Shown: in pieces, positions 23,581 through 31,758 of the stretch | Position numbering within the stretch: position 1 is the first letter of the stretch | How the letters are laid out: each line of letters opens with the position of its first letter | Source: CAYQJS01 sp964417895 | GTDB taxonomy: Bacteria; Chloroflexota; UBA6077; SHYK01 | Direction: 5' to 3' | DNA: 48,296 nucleotides | NCBI GenBank assembly: GCA_964417895.1 | Contig: CAYQJS010000044.1 | Span: 1 to 48,296 of the forward strand | The notes under the pieces: generated by a model | What the model was told of the DNA's origin: nothing | What the model saw: only the letters and a program-made list of their open reading frames with translations | Database searches by the model: none | Made by a program: the position numbers and the translations under genes

Positions 23581-24360
23581 TCACGGAACCTGGAGGGGGA
23601 TCTGGTCCGTAGTCGCCGCCATGTAGACCGGCAGGAGCAATTGGTACTCGATGTCCAGCCGATTGCGAAAGGCCCGAGCTGCCGTAAGTTGCCGTTCTCT
23701 GGTGCAGGCCCAGTAGGCCAGCGTCTCCTCCTCCCATGGCAGGTGCGACTCGGCGTCCCCCAGGTAGATGCGGAAGAACTCGAGGTTGTCGTCCCGGAGC
23801 CGGTAATGTGTCTTGAGCGCCTCTTCGATCTTTCCTAGGTTCTCCCTGGCGAGGAGATCGGCCGCGTAGAAGCTGGCGATCCCATCGAGCCAGGACCATT
23901 CCCACCAGCGCGAGAGCAGGTTGAGTGTCGAGATGGCAAAGTGCGTGCGCGTGAAGGTCTTCCAGCTCAAGACGTCTTCGCGGCGAAGCCCGAGCCCCTC
24001 GGCGAAACGGAGCCACAACTCTTCATAGGCTGGCGTCGTCCACCCGGTGAGGTCGTTGACGACTTCCTCCCCCTCGATGTCGACCATCTTGCGCAGGATA
24101 TGAGTGCGCGTGCCCTCCTCGTTCGTCTTGCAGAAGATGGCCCCCGTGCTGAAGACCATGGATTGGTCCCAGTACTCGTACATGTTCTTGGCCCATAGCT
24201 CGAGGTCGCCCCGCTTCAGCTTCCCCGCGCACAGATCCCCATAGAGGGGCGGCGGATCTGGATATTTCTCGGTCTTCTGGCGGTGCAGCTCGCGGATGAA
24301 GTCCTGGCCGCTCAGCGGCGGGTCTTTGAGATCTTCCGGGCCGTAGGGCGGGTGGTTCAT
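23581..24360 (-). CDS. PqqC/CADD-like haem-oxygenase-fold protein
   Basis: 259-aa all-helical protein of the TENA/PqqC/haem-oxygenase-like diiron superfamily. Recognisable blocks are the helix with EGEE (98-99), the AYEELWLRFAEGLGL segment, and the final helix EFFRIYLGDAESH (to H206). In typical diiron members these positions carry E, H, E, H, D and H. Here two of the expected histidines are Tyr112 and Tyr199, and the middle Glu appears lost, so the metal site is unusual or absent. AAGGGGGAG lies 5 bases before the ATG. It heads the five-gene cassette with the fumarate-reductase-like complex. The reaction is unknown. Confidence 0.72.
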   Translation of the reverse strand: MNHPPYGPEDLKDPPLSGQDFIRELHRQKTEKYPDPPPLYGDLCAGKLKRGDLELWAKNMYEYWDQSMVFSTGAIFCKTNEEGTRTHILRKMVDIEGEEVVNDLTGWTTPAYEELWLRFAEGLGLRREDVLSWKTFTRTHFAISTLNLLSRWWEWSWLDGIASFYAADLLARENLGKIEEALKTHYRLRDDNLEFFRIYLGDAESHLPWEEETLAYWACTRERQLTAARAFRNRLDIEYQLLLPVYMAATTDQIPLQVP

Positions 24361-24424
24361 CGCGTCTCCCCCTTCTCACGCGCGTACGTCAGGCTCGTGA
24401 ACATAATCAACGATCGTCGCTGTG

Positions 24425-25153
24425 TCAAGCCAGCCGCGCGAGGAGCACTCCCAGCTCGTAGAGCAAGTACATGGGGATGGCCACAATGGTCTGGTTCACG
24501 GGGTCGGGAGTCGGCGTGATGACCGCTGCTACGATGAAAGCCCCGACCAGAGCGTACTTGCGATATCGACCTAACCCCTTGGCATCGACCACCCCCAGCT
24601 TCGCCAGAAAGAAGAGTACGATGGGCGTTTCGAAGGCGACGCCTATCCAGAACAGGAGCGCTGTGATGAAGGAGAGGTATTCCTCGATGCTCCACATCGC
24701 CTCGATGCTTGAGCCCCCGAAAGCCAGCAAGTAGCGCAGGGCAAATGGGATGACGATGAAGAAGCTGAAGGCGAGCCCCACCAGGAAAGCGAGCGTGACG
24801 AAGGGGACGGCCAGGAAGAGATAGCGGCGCTCGTTTTTATGGAGCGCGGGGATGATAAAGAGGAGGACCTGGCTGACAATCATGGGCATGGCCAGCGCAG
24901 CACCGGTTGCCAGCGACACCTTCATGAAGGTGACGAATGTCTCCGTTGGCCGCAAGGCGACGAGCTTGAGGTCCAGCGGTTCACCAAGGAGCGTGGGCGG
25001 CTGGGTGAGGAGCCCCATCACCGGCCAGGTGAGGAAGACCACGGCGATGATCAAGCCCGCGCCGGTCCCCAGTCCCGCGATGACCAGCCGACGGCGCAAC
25101 TCCTCGAGGTGCTCGAGGATGGTCATCTCTCGGTCTTGTGGGGGGTCGCTCAC
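24425..25153 (-). CDS. tatC: Sec-independent protein translocase TatC
   Basis: Twin-arginine translocon core, 242 aa, six membrane helices. The N-terminal signature EHLEELRRRL, the conserved periplasmic loop and the F-ETP segment (AFETPIVLFFL) are present, and it ends with the usual last helices ITPTPDPVNQ...LYELGVLL. The start is GTG at 25153, or ATG at 25126 (MTILEHLEELRRR). A 6-bp hairpin (CGAGAG-GCC-CTCTCG, 25154-25168 region) lies directly before the GTG and would cover its ribosome-binding site. No tatA/B is seen in the window. Confidence 0.93.
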   Translation of the reverse strand: MSDPPQDREMTILEHLEELRRRLVIAGLGTGAGLIIAVVFLTWPVMGLLTQPPTLLGEPLDLKLVALRPTETFVTFMKVSLATGAALAMPMIVSQVLLFIIPALHKNERRYLFLAVPFVTLAFLVGLAFSFFIVIPFALRYLLAFGGSSIEAMWSIEEYLSFITALLFWIGVAFETPIVLFFLAKLGVVDAKGLGRYRKYALVGAFIVAAVITPTPDPVNQTIVAIPMYLLYELGVLLARLA

Positions 25154-25237
25154 CGAGAGGCCCTCTCGTTCCGGAGGCAGGGGGATGAGACGCTGCGAGG
25201 GAGCGGTGCCCCGACAGGCAGCGCCGGGGCGGGCGAG

Positions 25238-25483
25238 CTAGCCGAGGCGGTCGTTGAGGTAATCGATGGCGTCCTTCACCGTCTTGATCTTCTCGGCGTC
25301 CTCGTCCGAGACCTGGATCCCAAACTCCTCTTCCAGGGAGATGATGAGGTCGACCATCTCGAGCGAGTCGGCATTCAGATCGTCGATGAACGAGGCTTCG
25401 GGGACGACTTCTTCCTCCGCGACGCCCAATTGCTCAGCGATGATTTTCCGAAGCCGCGCCTCCGCGTTCTCAGCCATCGCCAT
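25238..25483 (-). CDS. acpP: acyl carrier protein
   Basis: 81-aa carrier for growing acyl chains in fatty acid synthesis. The phosphopantetheine attachment motif is DLNADSLEMVDL. The rest follows the standard four-helix pattern (EEVVPEASFIDDL, EEEFGIQVSDEDAEKI, YLNDRLG). ATG at 25483 with GGGGGA upstream gives the usual length; an ATG at 25501 overlapping the nusB stop is the alternative and would add six residues. It follows nusB, accC, fabG and fabD on the same strand. Confidence 0.95.
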   Translation of the reverse strand: MAMAENAEARLRKIIAEQLGVAEEEVVPEASFIDDLNADSLEMVDLIISLEEEFGIQVSDEDAEKIKTVKDAIDYLNDRLG

Positions 25484-25497
25484 GTGTGTTTCCCCCA

Positions 25498-26010
25498 TCA
25501 TTCCGGAGCCGCGTGAGCGCCAGGTCCGCCAACCGACCGCTCGACTGAGAGAAGCTCCTCGCTCGCCTCTGAGGCGACGCGACCCAGTACGCCGTTCACA
25601 AACCGCGCTGAATTGTCACTGCCGTAAAGCTTGGCCAGCTCAACGGCCTCGTTGATCGCCACGCCGACGGGTATTGTAGTGGAATTGTGGATGACCTCGA
25701 AGATGCCGAGGCGGAGGACGGTGCGATCGACGGCGGACATCTGGCTGAGCGGCCACGCTGGGGCGAAACGCGCGATCCGGTGGTCGATGTCAGCCAGGTG
25801 GCGGCCCACTCCTGCCACGAGATCACGGGCGGATGCCACGACGCTGAAGTCTATATGCAGTTCCCCCGCGAGGCGCTGGAGCACGTCCGCGGGGCGATGT
25901 CCCGACATGTCTACTTCGTACAGTGTTTGGAAGGCCAGGGAGCGTGCTCGCCGACGTTGACGTGTGGTCAGTCGGGTGCTCTCGGGCGCGGGCTCCTGCT
26001 GGGATGTCAC
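25498..26010 (-). CDS. nusB: transcription antitermination factor NusB
   Basis: RNA-binding factor for rRNA antitermination, 170 aa. It shows the typical N-terminal RRRARSLAFQTLYEVD, the central MSAVDRTVLRLGIFEV and the C-terminal INEAVELAKLYGSDNSARFVNGVLGRV, written here as separate blocks. Short polar extensions occur at both ends compared with the 130-150 aa norm. The ATG overlaps the accC stop and the stop overlaps an acpP start, so it is embedded in the fatty acid operon. Confidence 0.95.
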   Translation of the reverse strand: MTSQQEPAPESTRLTTRQRRRARSLAFQTLYEVDMSGHRPADVLQRLAGELHIDFSVVASARDLVAGVGRHLADIDHRIARFAPAWPLSQMSAVDRTVLRLGIFEVIHNSTTIPVGVAINEAVELAKLYGSDNSARFVNGVLGRVASEASEELLSVERSVGGPGAHAAPE

Positions 26011-27371
26011 CGGTGGTTTCCAGCATGCTTCGGGGCTGCCGCCAGCGCCCAGCGTGTGTGCGTTCGCCCGAGACGAAATTCATCGTCCTCGAGGACGGCA
26101 AGATGGTAGGGGATCGTGGTTCGCGGGCCGACGACCTTGATTTCCTTAAGGGCCCGCTCCATCCGCCTGATCGCCTCGGCCCGATCTTCTCCCCAGCAGA
26201 TCACCTTGGCGAGTAAGGAATCGTAGTAGGGCGGCGGGGTGTAGCCCGTGTAAACGTGCGTATCGATCCTCACTCCCGGCCCGCCGGCGGGGTAGTACTC
26301 TCGGATGGTGCTATGCTCCGGAGCAAAGTCGCGGTCGGGATCCTCGGCGAGGACGCGGCACTCGATCGCGTGCCCACGGCTGGAGATGTCCTCCTGGCCG
26401 AAGGGGAGCGGCTCGCCCTCAGCCAGCCGTATCTGCAGTTTCACGATGTCGATGCCCGTGACCATCTCGGTTACCGGATGCTCGACCTGTAGGCGTGTAT
26501 TCATCTCTATGAAGAAGAAGTGGTCTGCCTCATCCACCAGGAACTCCATCGTCCCCACGCTTCGGTACCCCACGGCGCCTGCGCCTCGAATGGCTGCCTC
26601 ACAGATCGCTGCGCGCAATGAGGGAGAGAGGCCTGGTGAAGGAGTCTCCTCCATGAGCTTCTGGTGCCGCCGTTGGAGCGAGCAGTCACGCTCGCCCAGG
26701 TGAACGACGTTGCCGAGATCGTCGGCGGCCACCTGAATCTCGATGTGCCTAGCCGGAAACACGAGCCGCTCGACGTAAACGTCCCCGTTTCCGAAGCTAG
26801 CCAGCGCCTCGGCATGGGCGGCGGGATAGCTGCGGACGATGTCGTCATCGGTGTCGGCGATGCGCAGGCCACGGCCGCCGCCGCCCGCGGCGGCCTTCAG
26901 CATGACCGGGAAGCCGACTTCCGCGGCTGCCGCCCTTGTGGCTTCCAAGCCCACTGACGCCTCCTCGCTCCCTGGCAGGATCGGAAGACCAGCTTCGGCC
27001 ATGCGCCGCCGGGCCGCCACCTTGTCCCGAAACGTATCGATCACCGCGGACGGAGGACCCACGAAGGTCAGGCCGCAATGCCCGCAAATCTCCGCCAGGT
27101 AGGCGTTCTCCGATAGGAAGCCGTAGCCTGGATGGAGCGCATCGCAGCCGGTGGTGAGCGCCGCGGCGACCACGTGCGGGATGTTCAGGTAGCTAGCGTC
27201 ACTCGGGGGCGGCCCGATGCACACAGTGTGATCCGCAAGCCGAGTCCCCAGCGACTGGCGGTCGGCCTCCGAGTGAGCCAGGACGGTTTCAATGCCCATC
27301 TCACGGCAAGCGCGGATGATCCTCACAGCGATCTCTCCGCGGTTCGCCAGGAGCATCCGTCGGATCTTCAC
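26007..27371 (-). CDS. accC: acetyl-CoA carboxylase biotin carboxylase subunit
   Basis: ATP-grasp enzyme that carboxylates biotin on the carrier protein in the first step of fatty acid synthesis, 454 aa. It begins MKIRRMLLANRGEIAVRIIR. The Gly-rich ATP loop is KAAAGGGGRGLR, and the catalytic regions ERDCSLQRRHQKLMEE and FFIEMNTRLQVEHPVTE are intact. Overlaps of 4 bases with fabG upstream and nusB downstream couple it within the operon. accB, accA and accD are not in the window. A role in another acyl-CoA carboxylase is possible, but the context favours fatty acid synthesis. Confidence 0.95.
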   Translation of the reverse strand: MKIRRMLLANRGEIAVRIIRACREMGIETVLAHSEADRQSLGTRLADHTVCIGPPPSDASYLNIPHVVAAALTTGCDALHPGYGFLSENAYLAEICGHCGLTFVGPPSAVIDTFRDKVAARRRMAEAGLPILPGSEEASVGLEATRAAAAEVGFPVMLKAAAGGGGRGLRIADTDDDIVRSYPAAHAEALASFGNGDVYVERLVFPARHIEIQVAADDLGNVVHLGERDCSLQRRHQKLMEETPSPGLSPSLRAAICEAAIRGAGAVGYRSVGTMEFLVDEADHFFFIEMNTRLQVEHPVTEMVTGIDIVKLQIRLAEGEPLPFGQEDISSRGHAIECRVLAEDPDRDFAPEHSTIREYYPAGGPGVRIDTHVYTGYTPPPYYDSLLAKVICWGEDRAEAIRRMERALKEIKVVGPRTTIPYHLAVLEDDEFRLGRTHTRWALAAAPKHAGNHR

Positions 27372-28120
27372 GCCATCACCATCCCACCGTCCACCTGGAA
27401 GACCTGCCCCGTAATGTACGCGGCAGCATCGGATGCAAGGAAGGCGACCGTAGCGGCGACTTCCTCCGGCCTGCCGGCCCTACCGAGGGGCACCATACTC
27501 AAGAAGCGGTCCTTCGCTTCCTGGGAAACCTCGGTCCATATCTCGGTCTCGATGTACCCGGGCGCCACCACGTTAGCGGTGATGGAGCGGGAGGCCACTT
27601 CGCGAGCGACGGAGCGGGTAAAGCCTATGAGCCCTGCCTTGGCCGCTGCATAGTTGGACTGGCCGGCGTTGCCCGCGATGCCCGAGACCGAGCCGATGTT
27701 GATGATTCGACCCGATCTCTGGCGCACCATACCGCGAAGGACAGCGCGGGTGCAGAGAAATGCTCCGCGCAGGTTGGTGTTGAGCACGGCATCCCAGTCG
27801 GCATCCTGCATCCGCAGCAGCAGCCGATCGCGCGCAATGCCGGCATTGTTCACGAGGATGTCGATGCGCGTGAACCGGTCGAGCACCTGAGCGACTAACC
27901 GCTCCACCTCCTCGATGCGGGCGACGTCTCCCTGCACGGCCGCCGCTCGAACGCCAAGCCCCTCGATCTGCTGGCAGAGCAGCGTGGCGGCCTCCGCGCT
28001 GGTGCTGTAGTTACAGGCGACGTCGGCTCCGTTGTTCGCCAGCGCGAGCGCAATGGCGCGCCCAATGCCACGCCCAGCCCCGGTGACGAGCGCCGTCCTC
28101 CCTGCCAGTCCGGTGCTCAA
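27368..28120 (-). CDS. fabG: 3-oxoacyl-ACP reductase FabG
   Basis: NADPH-dependent SDR enzyme, 250 aa. It has the cofactor motif TGAGRGIG (13-20), NNAG (91-94), catalytic S144 in NIGS, Y157 and K161 in YAAAK, and a C-terminus ITGQVFQVDGGMVMA typical of FabG. The start is TTG at 28120, which overlaps the fabD stop as TTGA; an upstream ATG would add 60 residues read in the wrong frame of fabD. It is coupled downstream to accC. Confidence 0.95.
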   Translation of the reverse strand: MSTGLAGRTALVTGAGRGIGRAIALALANNGADVACNYSTSAEAATLLCQQIEGLGVRAAAVQGDVARIEEVERLVAQVLDRFTRIDILVNNAGIARDRLLLRMQDADWDAVLNTNLRGAFLCTRAVLRGMVRQRSGRIINIGSVSGIAGNAGQSNYAAAKAGLIGFTRSVAREVASRSITANVVAPGYIETEIWTEVSQEAKDRFLSMVPLGRAGRPEEVAATVAFLASDAAAYITGQVFQVDGGMVMA

Positions 28121-29076
28121 GCGCCTGTCTCGGCGGTAAACAGCTCCGCGGCGCTCGCAACGGCGTCGGGAGTTCCCGCAGCCAGGACTTTTGCTCCCGG
28201 CAGCGTGCGCCGTAGGAGCCCGGAGAGCACCTGCCCTGCACCTAGCTCGAGAAAGGTCGTGCACCCCCTGACTCCAAGCGCTCGCATCGAGTCGTCCCAC
28301 AGGACTGGATGGGTGATCTGGGTTGAGAGCTCATTGCGTAGATCCTCGATGTTATCAGTGGCCGTTGCAGTCGTATTAAGGACGATGGGGATGCGTGGCC
28401 GCTCGATCCGGGCGGAAGCGGCGGCTACGCGGAAGTCGCGGGACGCACCGTTCATGTAGGCTGAGTGGAAGGGGCCACCAACGACCAAGGGAAGGACACG
28501 CCGAGCACCCGCCGCCAGCGCCCGCTCGGAAGCCCTCTTGATGGCCGTGCGCTCGCCGCTGAGAACGACCTGGCCGGGAGCGTTGCAGTTGGCGACCTCG
28601 GCCGTCCCCTCCTTCGTCGAGGACACGTCGCTGCAGATGCGCTCCAGCTCGGAGCGTTCCAACCCGAGGATCGCGACCATCGTACCGTCCACGCCCGCCG
28701 AGTCGCGCTCCATGAGCCGGCCACGCTCGTGCACGAGTCGTAACATCGTTTCTATGTCAAGAGCCCCTGCCCAGCACATGGCGGCGAGTTCGCCGACGCT
28801 ATGCCCGGCCACTGCGCACGCGTGTGGCATGGAGCCGACAATCTCTTGAAGATACGCAGCCGCCGCGAGGCTCGTGGCCACGACGGCTGTCTGCGCTACG
28901 CTCGTTCGCGTGAGCGCCGCCGCCGGCCCTGAGGTGCAAAGCTCGCGGAGTGGGAGGCCTGTGACCTGCTCCGCGAGTACGAACAGGCGCTCGGCTGCCG
29001 GACTCGCCTCTCGGAGCCTGGCACCCATGCCGACCTCTTGCGAACCTTGGCCCGGGAACAGAACCGCGATCGTCAC
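28117..29076 (-). CDS. fabD: malonyl-CoA:ACP transacylase FabD
   Basis: Transfers malonyl groups from CoA to ACP, 319 aa. It begins MTIAVLFPGQGSQEVGMG; the nucleophile is S93 in AGHSVGE and the active-site His lies in GGPFHSAYM. The conserved Gln and Arg regions are present. It lies 67 bases after rpmF and starts the tightly coupled fabD-fabG-accC-nusB-acpP run. plsX and fabH, often found between rpmF and fabD, are missing here. Confidence 0.95.
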   Translation of the reverse strand: MTIAVLFPGQGSQEVGMGARLREASPAAERLFVLAEQVTGLPLRELCTSGPAAALTRTSVAQTAVVATSLAAAAYLQEIVGSMPHACAVAGHSVGELAAMCWAGALDIETMLRLVHERGRLMERDSAGVDGTMVAILGLERSELERICSDVSSTKEGTAEVANCNAPGQVVLSGERTAIKRASERALAAGARRVLPLVVGGPFHSAYMNGASRDFRVAAASARIERPRIPIVLNTTATATDNIEDLRNELSTQITHPVLWDDSMRALGVRGCTTFLELGAGQVLSGLLRRTLPGAKVLAAGTPDAVASAAELFTAETGA

Positions 29077-29143
29077 TTTGCAGTCCTGAGCGGCAAACCC
29101 TACTCAGGGGCTCACCAGCAGTGGCGAGCGCTCACTCTGTGGT

Positions 29144-29341
29144 CTACAGTGGGCGCGCGGTCTCTTTAACGTCGAGAACGCTGTGCCCGTTGTACGTGCC
29201 ACAGAACGGGCACACGCGGTGTGTGGGCTTAAGACGGTGGCACTGGGGGCATGCCCCCAGTTGTGGCACGCGAGCGTGGAGGTGGCTGCGTCGGTTGTTC
29301 CGCCTCCGGCGCGGAACCTTTTTTTTCGGAAGCGCACCCAT
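29144..29341 (-). CDS. rpmF: 50S ribosomal protein L32
   Basis: 65-aa large-subunit protein. It has the basic N-terminus ALPKKKVPRRRRNNRRSH and a zinc ribbon of four cysteines (C31-P-Q-C34, C44-P-F-C47). GAGAGG lies 8 bases before the ATG. It follows yceD as in most bacteria. A run of eight A residues in the mRNA (plus-strand T-run 29319-29326) encodes the KKK. Confidence 0.97.
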   Translation of the reverse strand: MGALPKKKVPRRRRNNRRSHLHARVPQLGACPQCHRLKPTHRVCPFCGTYNGHSVLDVKETARPL

Positions 29342-29401
29342 CGATCGGACCTCTCACAGAAGTAACGCCGCCCTGAACAACGACCCTGGATTCTACCAGG
29401 A

Positions 29402-29953
29402 TCAGCCGGTGCTGGAACGCCGAGAGCGCTGCTCGGGAGGCAGCAGGCTCGCGAGGCCCGCGAGGGGCCCTGACGTTGGCTCTTCGGCGCAGGCACAGGC
29501 GCTCTCATTGAGGTCCGCACCGCATGTGGGGCACAACCCTCGGCAGGACGGAGTGCACACCGGCTTCAGCGGAAGCGACATCAGCAGGTACTGGCGGACG
29601 GCCTCCGTGAGGTCAAGGACGTGGCGGTCATCGATGCGAAGGGCATCGTCCTCCGCCGGCGTCAGTGGCGCCCCGGTGTGGACATTGACTGTGGGGCTGA
29701 ACTCCTCCTCGAAGCGCGCTGTCACCACTCTCGCAAAAGACTTAAGGCAACGCGCGCAGTCGAGCGTGATGGACGTGTGCACTTCACAGTCAACGATCAG
29801 TCCGACTCCCGACCGACAGAGGCGCGCGCTGCCGCGAAGCGGTGTAGCTGGGGCCAACTCCGGCCCGAGCTGAGGGATGGCTTCCTCAATGGCGACCTCG
29901 CGGGTCGTCCCGGGCGGTGACTGCAGGAGCTCGGCCACATTGTGTGAAAGCAC
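29402..29953 (-). CDS. YceD (DUF177) family protein
   Basis: 183-aa protein of the YceD family, which accompanies rpmF in most bacteria and is linked to 23S rRNA accumulation in bacteria and plastids. It shows the first cysteine pair in CARCLKSF and a C-terminal CRGLCPTCGADLNESACAC zinc-ribbon-like part. The start is taken at GTG 29953 (VLSHNVAELLQSPPG) because the frame upstream is the overlapping coding region of the coiled-coil gene in another frame. No strong ribosome-binding site is seen. Confidence 0.88.
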   Translation of the reverse strand: MLSHNVAELLQSPPGTTREVAIEEAIPQLGPELAPATPLRGSARLCRSGVGLIVDCEVHTSITLDCARCLKSFARVVTARFEEEFSPTVNVHTGAPLTPAEDDALRIDDRHVLDLTEAVRQYLLMSLPLKPVCTPSCRGLCPTCGADLNESACACAEEPTSGPLAGLASLLPPEQRSRRSSTG

Positions 29954-29993
29954 GGGTTCTGCACCCTGACTGAGCTTTCTGGCCCGCGGGCAG

Positions 29994-30524
29994 CTAGCTC
30001 TGCTGGGCGGAAGTATGGGATTCGGGCCCTGGCAGCTCCGCGGACGGTCTCGCGGTGTCTGTCTCGAGCGCCCGGAGCCCGCCGCGAACGACCGCCGACA
30101 GTCCTTCCAGTCGGTGGTCGAGGTCGAGCAGCGCGCGATAGGCGTAATCGTCCGCATCGCGCCTCAGTTGGTCTGCTTGGCGCTCCACGTGCGACAGGAT
30201 CTCCTGCCTGTGCGCCTCGGCCTCCCGAGCGATGTGGTGCTCGCGCATTCGTTCCCGCGCTTCCATCTCCGCGTCCTTGACGATTTGTTCAGCGCGTTTC
30301 CGCGCTTCGTCCATCAGGGCATCGCGCTGCGCGTTGACCTGCCGCGCTTGCCGGATCTCTTTGGGCAGGCTCAGCTTGATCTGGTCGATGATCTCCAGGC
30401 ACTTCTCGTCGTCGATGAGCGTCCGTCTCGTGAAGGGAACGCGCGCCCCATCACTGAGTACTTCCTCTAGCGATTCGAGGAGGTACATGATGTCCTCTTC
30501 TGGCTCGGCGAACGGCTGGATCAT
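29994..30524 (-). CDS. coiled-coil protein, DivIVA/ATP-synthase-b-like
   Basis: 176-aa soluble, strongly helical protein. Residues about 60-150 are a continuous charged coiled coil (RKRAEQIVKDAEMEARERMREH and onward, given in part), preceded by a short conserved-looking head (MYLLESLEEVLSDG, RTLIDDEKCLEIID). Such proteins occur between coaD and yceD in several lineages and are annotated only by their coiled coil. A role in cell-envelope organisation is possible but unproven. The ATG overlaps the coaD stop (ATGA). Confidence 0.75.
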   Translation of the reverse strand: MIQPFAEPEEDIMYLLESLEEVLSDGARVPFTRRTLIDDEKCLEIIDQIKLSLPKEIRQARQVNAQRDALMDEARKRAEQIVKDAEMEARERMREHHIAREAEAHRQEILSHVERQADQLRRDADDYAYRALLDLDHRLEGLSAVVRGGLRALETDTARPSAELPGPESHTSAQQS

Positions 30525-31036
30525 GACGGCTGGCCTCGCTTCTCACGGAGTGCGGAGGCGACCGCTGGGGGCACGAACCCATCGATCTGAGCGCCGAGCT
30601 CGGCGATCTCCTTGACTAGCGTAGAACTCAAATGTGCATGCTCCAGCGAGGTCATCAGAAACAGCGCCTCTATTCCGCCATTCAAGTGGCGGTTCATGAG
30701 CGCGACCTGGAACTCAAAGTCGAAGTCCGAGGTGGCGCGCAGCCCTCTGATGATTGCCCGTGCGCCCCTGGCGATTGCGTACTCGACCGTAAGAGTAGCG
30801 TAGCTCGCCGCCTCGACGTTCGTCCACTGCGCGACGCTCTCCCGTATCAACTGCATCCGCTCGTCGGTCGTGAACAAGAGCCTCTTGTCAGGCTTGTCAT
30901 ACACGGCGACGATCACTCGATCGAACAGGTGGGAGGAGCGTCGGATCAGGTCGACGTGGCCATTGTGGATGGGGTCAAAGCTTCCCGGATAGAGAGCAAC
31001 CAGCTCACCAGACGATTGCGGGCCCGCCTGCGACAT
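30521..31036 (-). CDS. coaD: phosphopantetheine adenylyltransferase
   Basis: Penultimate step of coenzyme A synthesis, 171 aa. The nucleotidyltransferase motif is YPGSFDPIHNGHVDLI (HxGH), with RGLRATSDFDFEFQ and a C-terminal LSSTLVKEIAELG in place of the usual ISSTxVKE. There is a short N-terminal extension (MSQAGPQSSGE). GGGAG lies upstream of the ATG. It is coupled to the coiled-coil gene and sits 106 bases after rsmD, a very common pairing. Confidence 0.95.
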   Translation of the reverse strand: MSQAGPQSSGELVALYPGSFDPIHNGHVDLIRRSSHLFDRVIVAVYDKPDKRLLFTTDERMQLIRESVAQWTNVEAASYATLTVEYAIARGARAIIRGLRATSDFDFEFQVALMNRHLNGGIEALFLMTSLEHAHLSSTLVKEIAELGAQIDGFVPPAVASALREKRGQPS

Positions 31037-31142
31037 CGCTCGCTCCCATTACGGTCGCCATTGCGGATACTGGGCGCTGAGGTCAAAGGGCACATCCCGC
31101 CAGGGTGGGTCCGGTGTTCCGAGTCAGGTGCGCGTCTGAGCT

Positions 31143-31745
31143 CTACGGGGCTAGTCTGTCCAACGACGGCGCGGCTTCGTACAGTGCAACGGCGGATGTT
31201 CCGTAGTATCGCGATCGTGCAAGGTGAAGCCGGCCGGCGCGAGAAGGAACCTCCACTGACTTGGCATGCTCCACCACTACCAGAGAACCTTCGCCAACTA
31301 CCTGGGACTCGCCAACTGCGTCGATCAGCGCGAGGACAGCGGGATCGCTATAGGGAGGATCGGCCAGTATTAAATCATAGGCGACGGAGAAAGTCGATAC
31401 CGCAATCTGGGCGCTTGTGCCGTGGATGGTGGCCTTCGACGTGAATCCGGTGCGACGCAAGTTCTCCACTATGAGCGCCCTGGCCTTCGGGTTCGATTCA
31501 ACGAAATCGCAGTGCCCGGCCCCCCTGCTCAATGCTTCGATGCCGAGAGCCCCCGTGCCGGAGTAGAGGTCAAGCACGCGGGAGAACGGAAAGGTGGCGC
31601 TATCTGCGCCGTCTGCTCGGCGGAAGGCCGCCGCGTCCAGCATCGAGAAAATAGCACCCTTAACCTTGTCAGTCGTTGGGCGGATAGCGAGGCCTTTCGG
31701 AGCGGCCAGAGTCCGGCCTTTCGCGGCCCCCGCGATCACGCGCAT
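31143..31745 (-). CDS. rsmD: 16S rRNA (guanine-966-N2)-methyltransferase RsmD
   Basis: 200-aa AdoMet methyltransferase. It has the N-terminal MRVIAGAAKGRTLAAPKG, PTTDKVKGAIFSML, motif I LDLYSGTGALGIEALSRGA and the catalytic ILADPPY (DPPY). The ATG at 31745 is chosen because the family always begins RVIxG; it lies 13 bases beyond the recG stop. Neighbouring recG and coaD are typical. Confidence 0.94.
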   Translation of the reverse strand: MRVIAGAAKGRTLAAPKGLAIRPTTDKVKGAIFSMLDAAAFRRADGADSATFPFSRVLDLYSGTGALGIEALSRGAGHCDFVESNPKARALIVENLRRTGFTSKATIHGTSAQIAVSTFSVAYDLILADPPYSDPAVLALIDAVGESQVVGEGSLVVVEHAKSVEVPSRAGRLHLARSRYYGTSAVALYEAAPSLDRLAP

Positions 31746-31758
31746 CAGTGAGCGATCG

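Noticed and set aside
27368..28300. fabG starting at the upstream ATG (28300)
   Set aside because: The extra 60 residues are out-of-frame fabD sequence; the SDR fold begins right after the TTG at 28120.
29319..29326. T-run as a terminator on the plus strand
   Set aside because: It is the complement of AAA AAA AA codons for KKK in rpmF, and no GC-rich hairpin precedes it.
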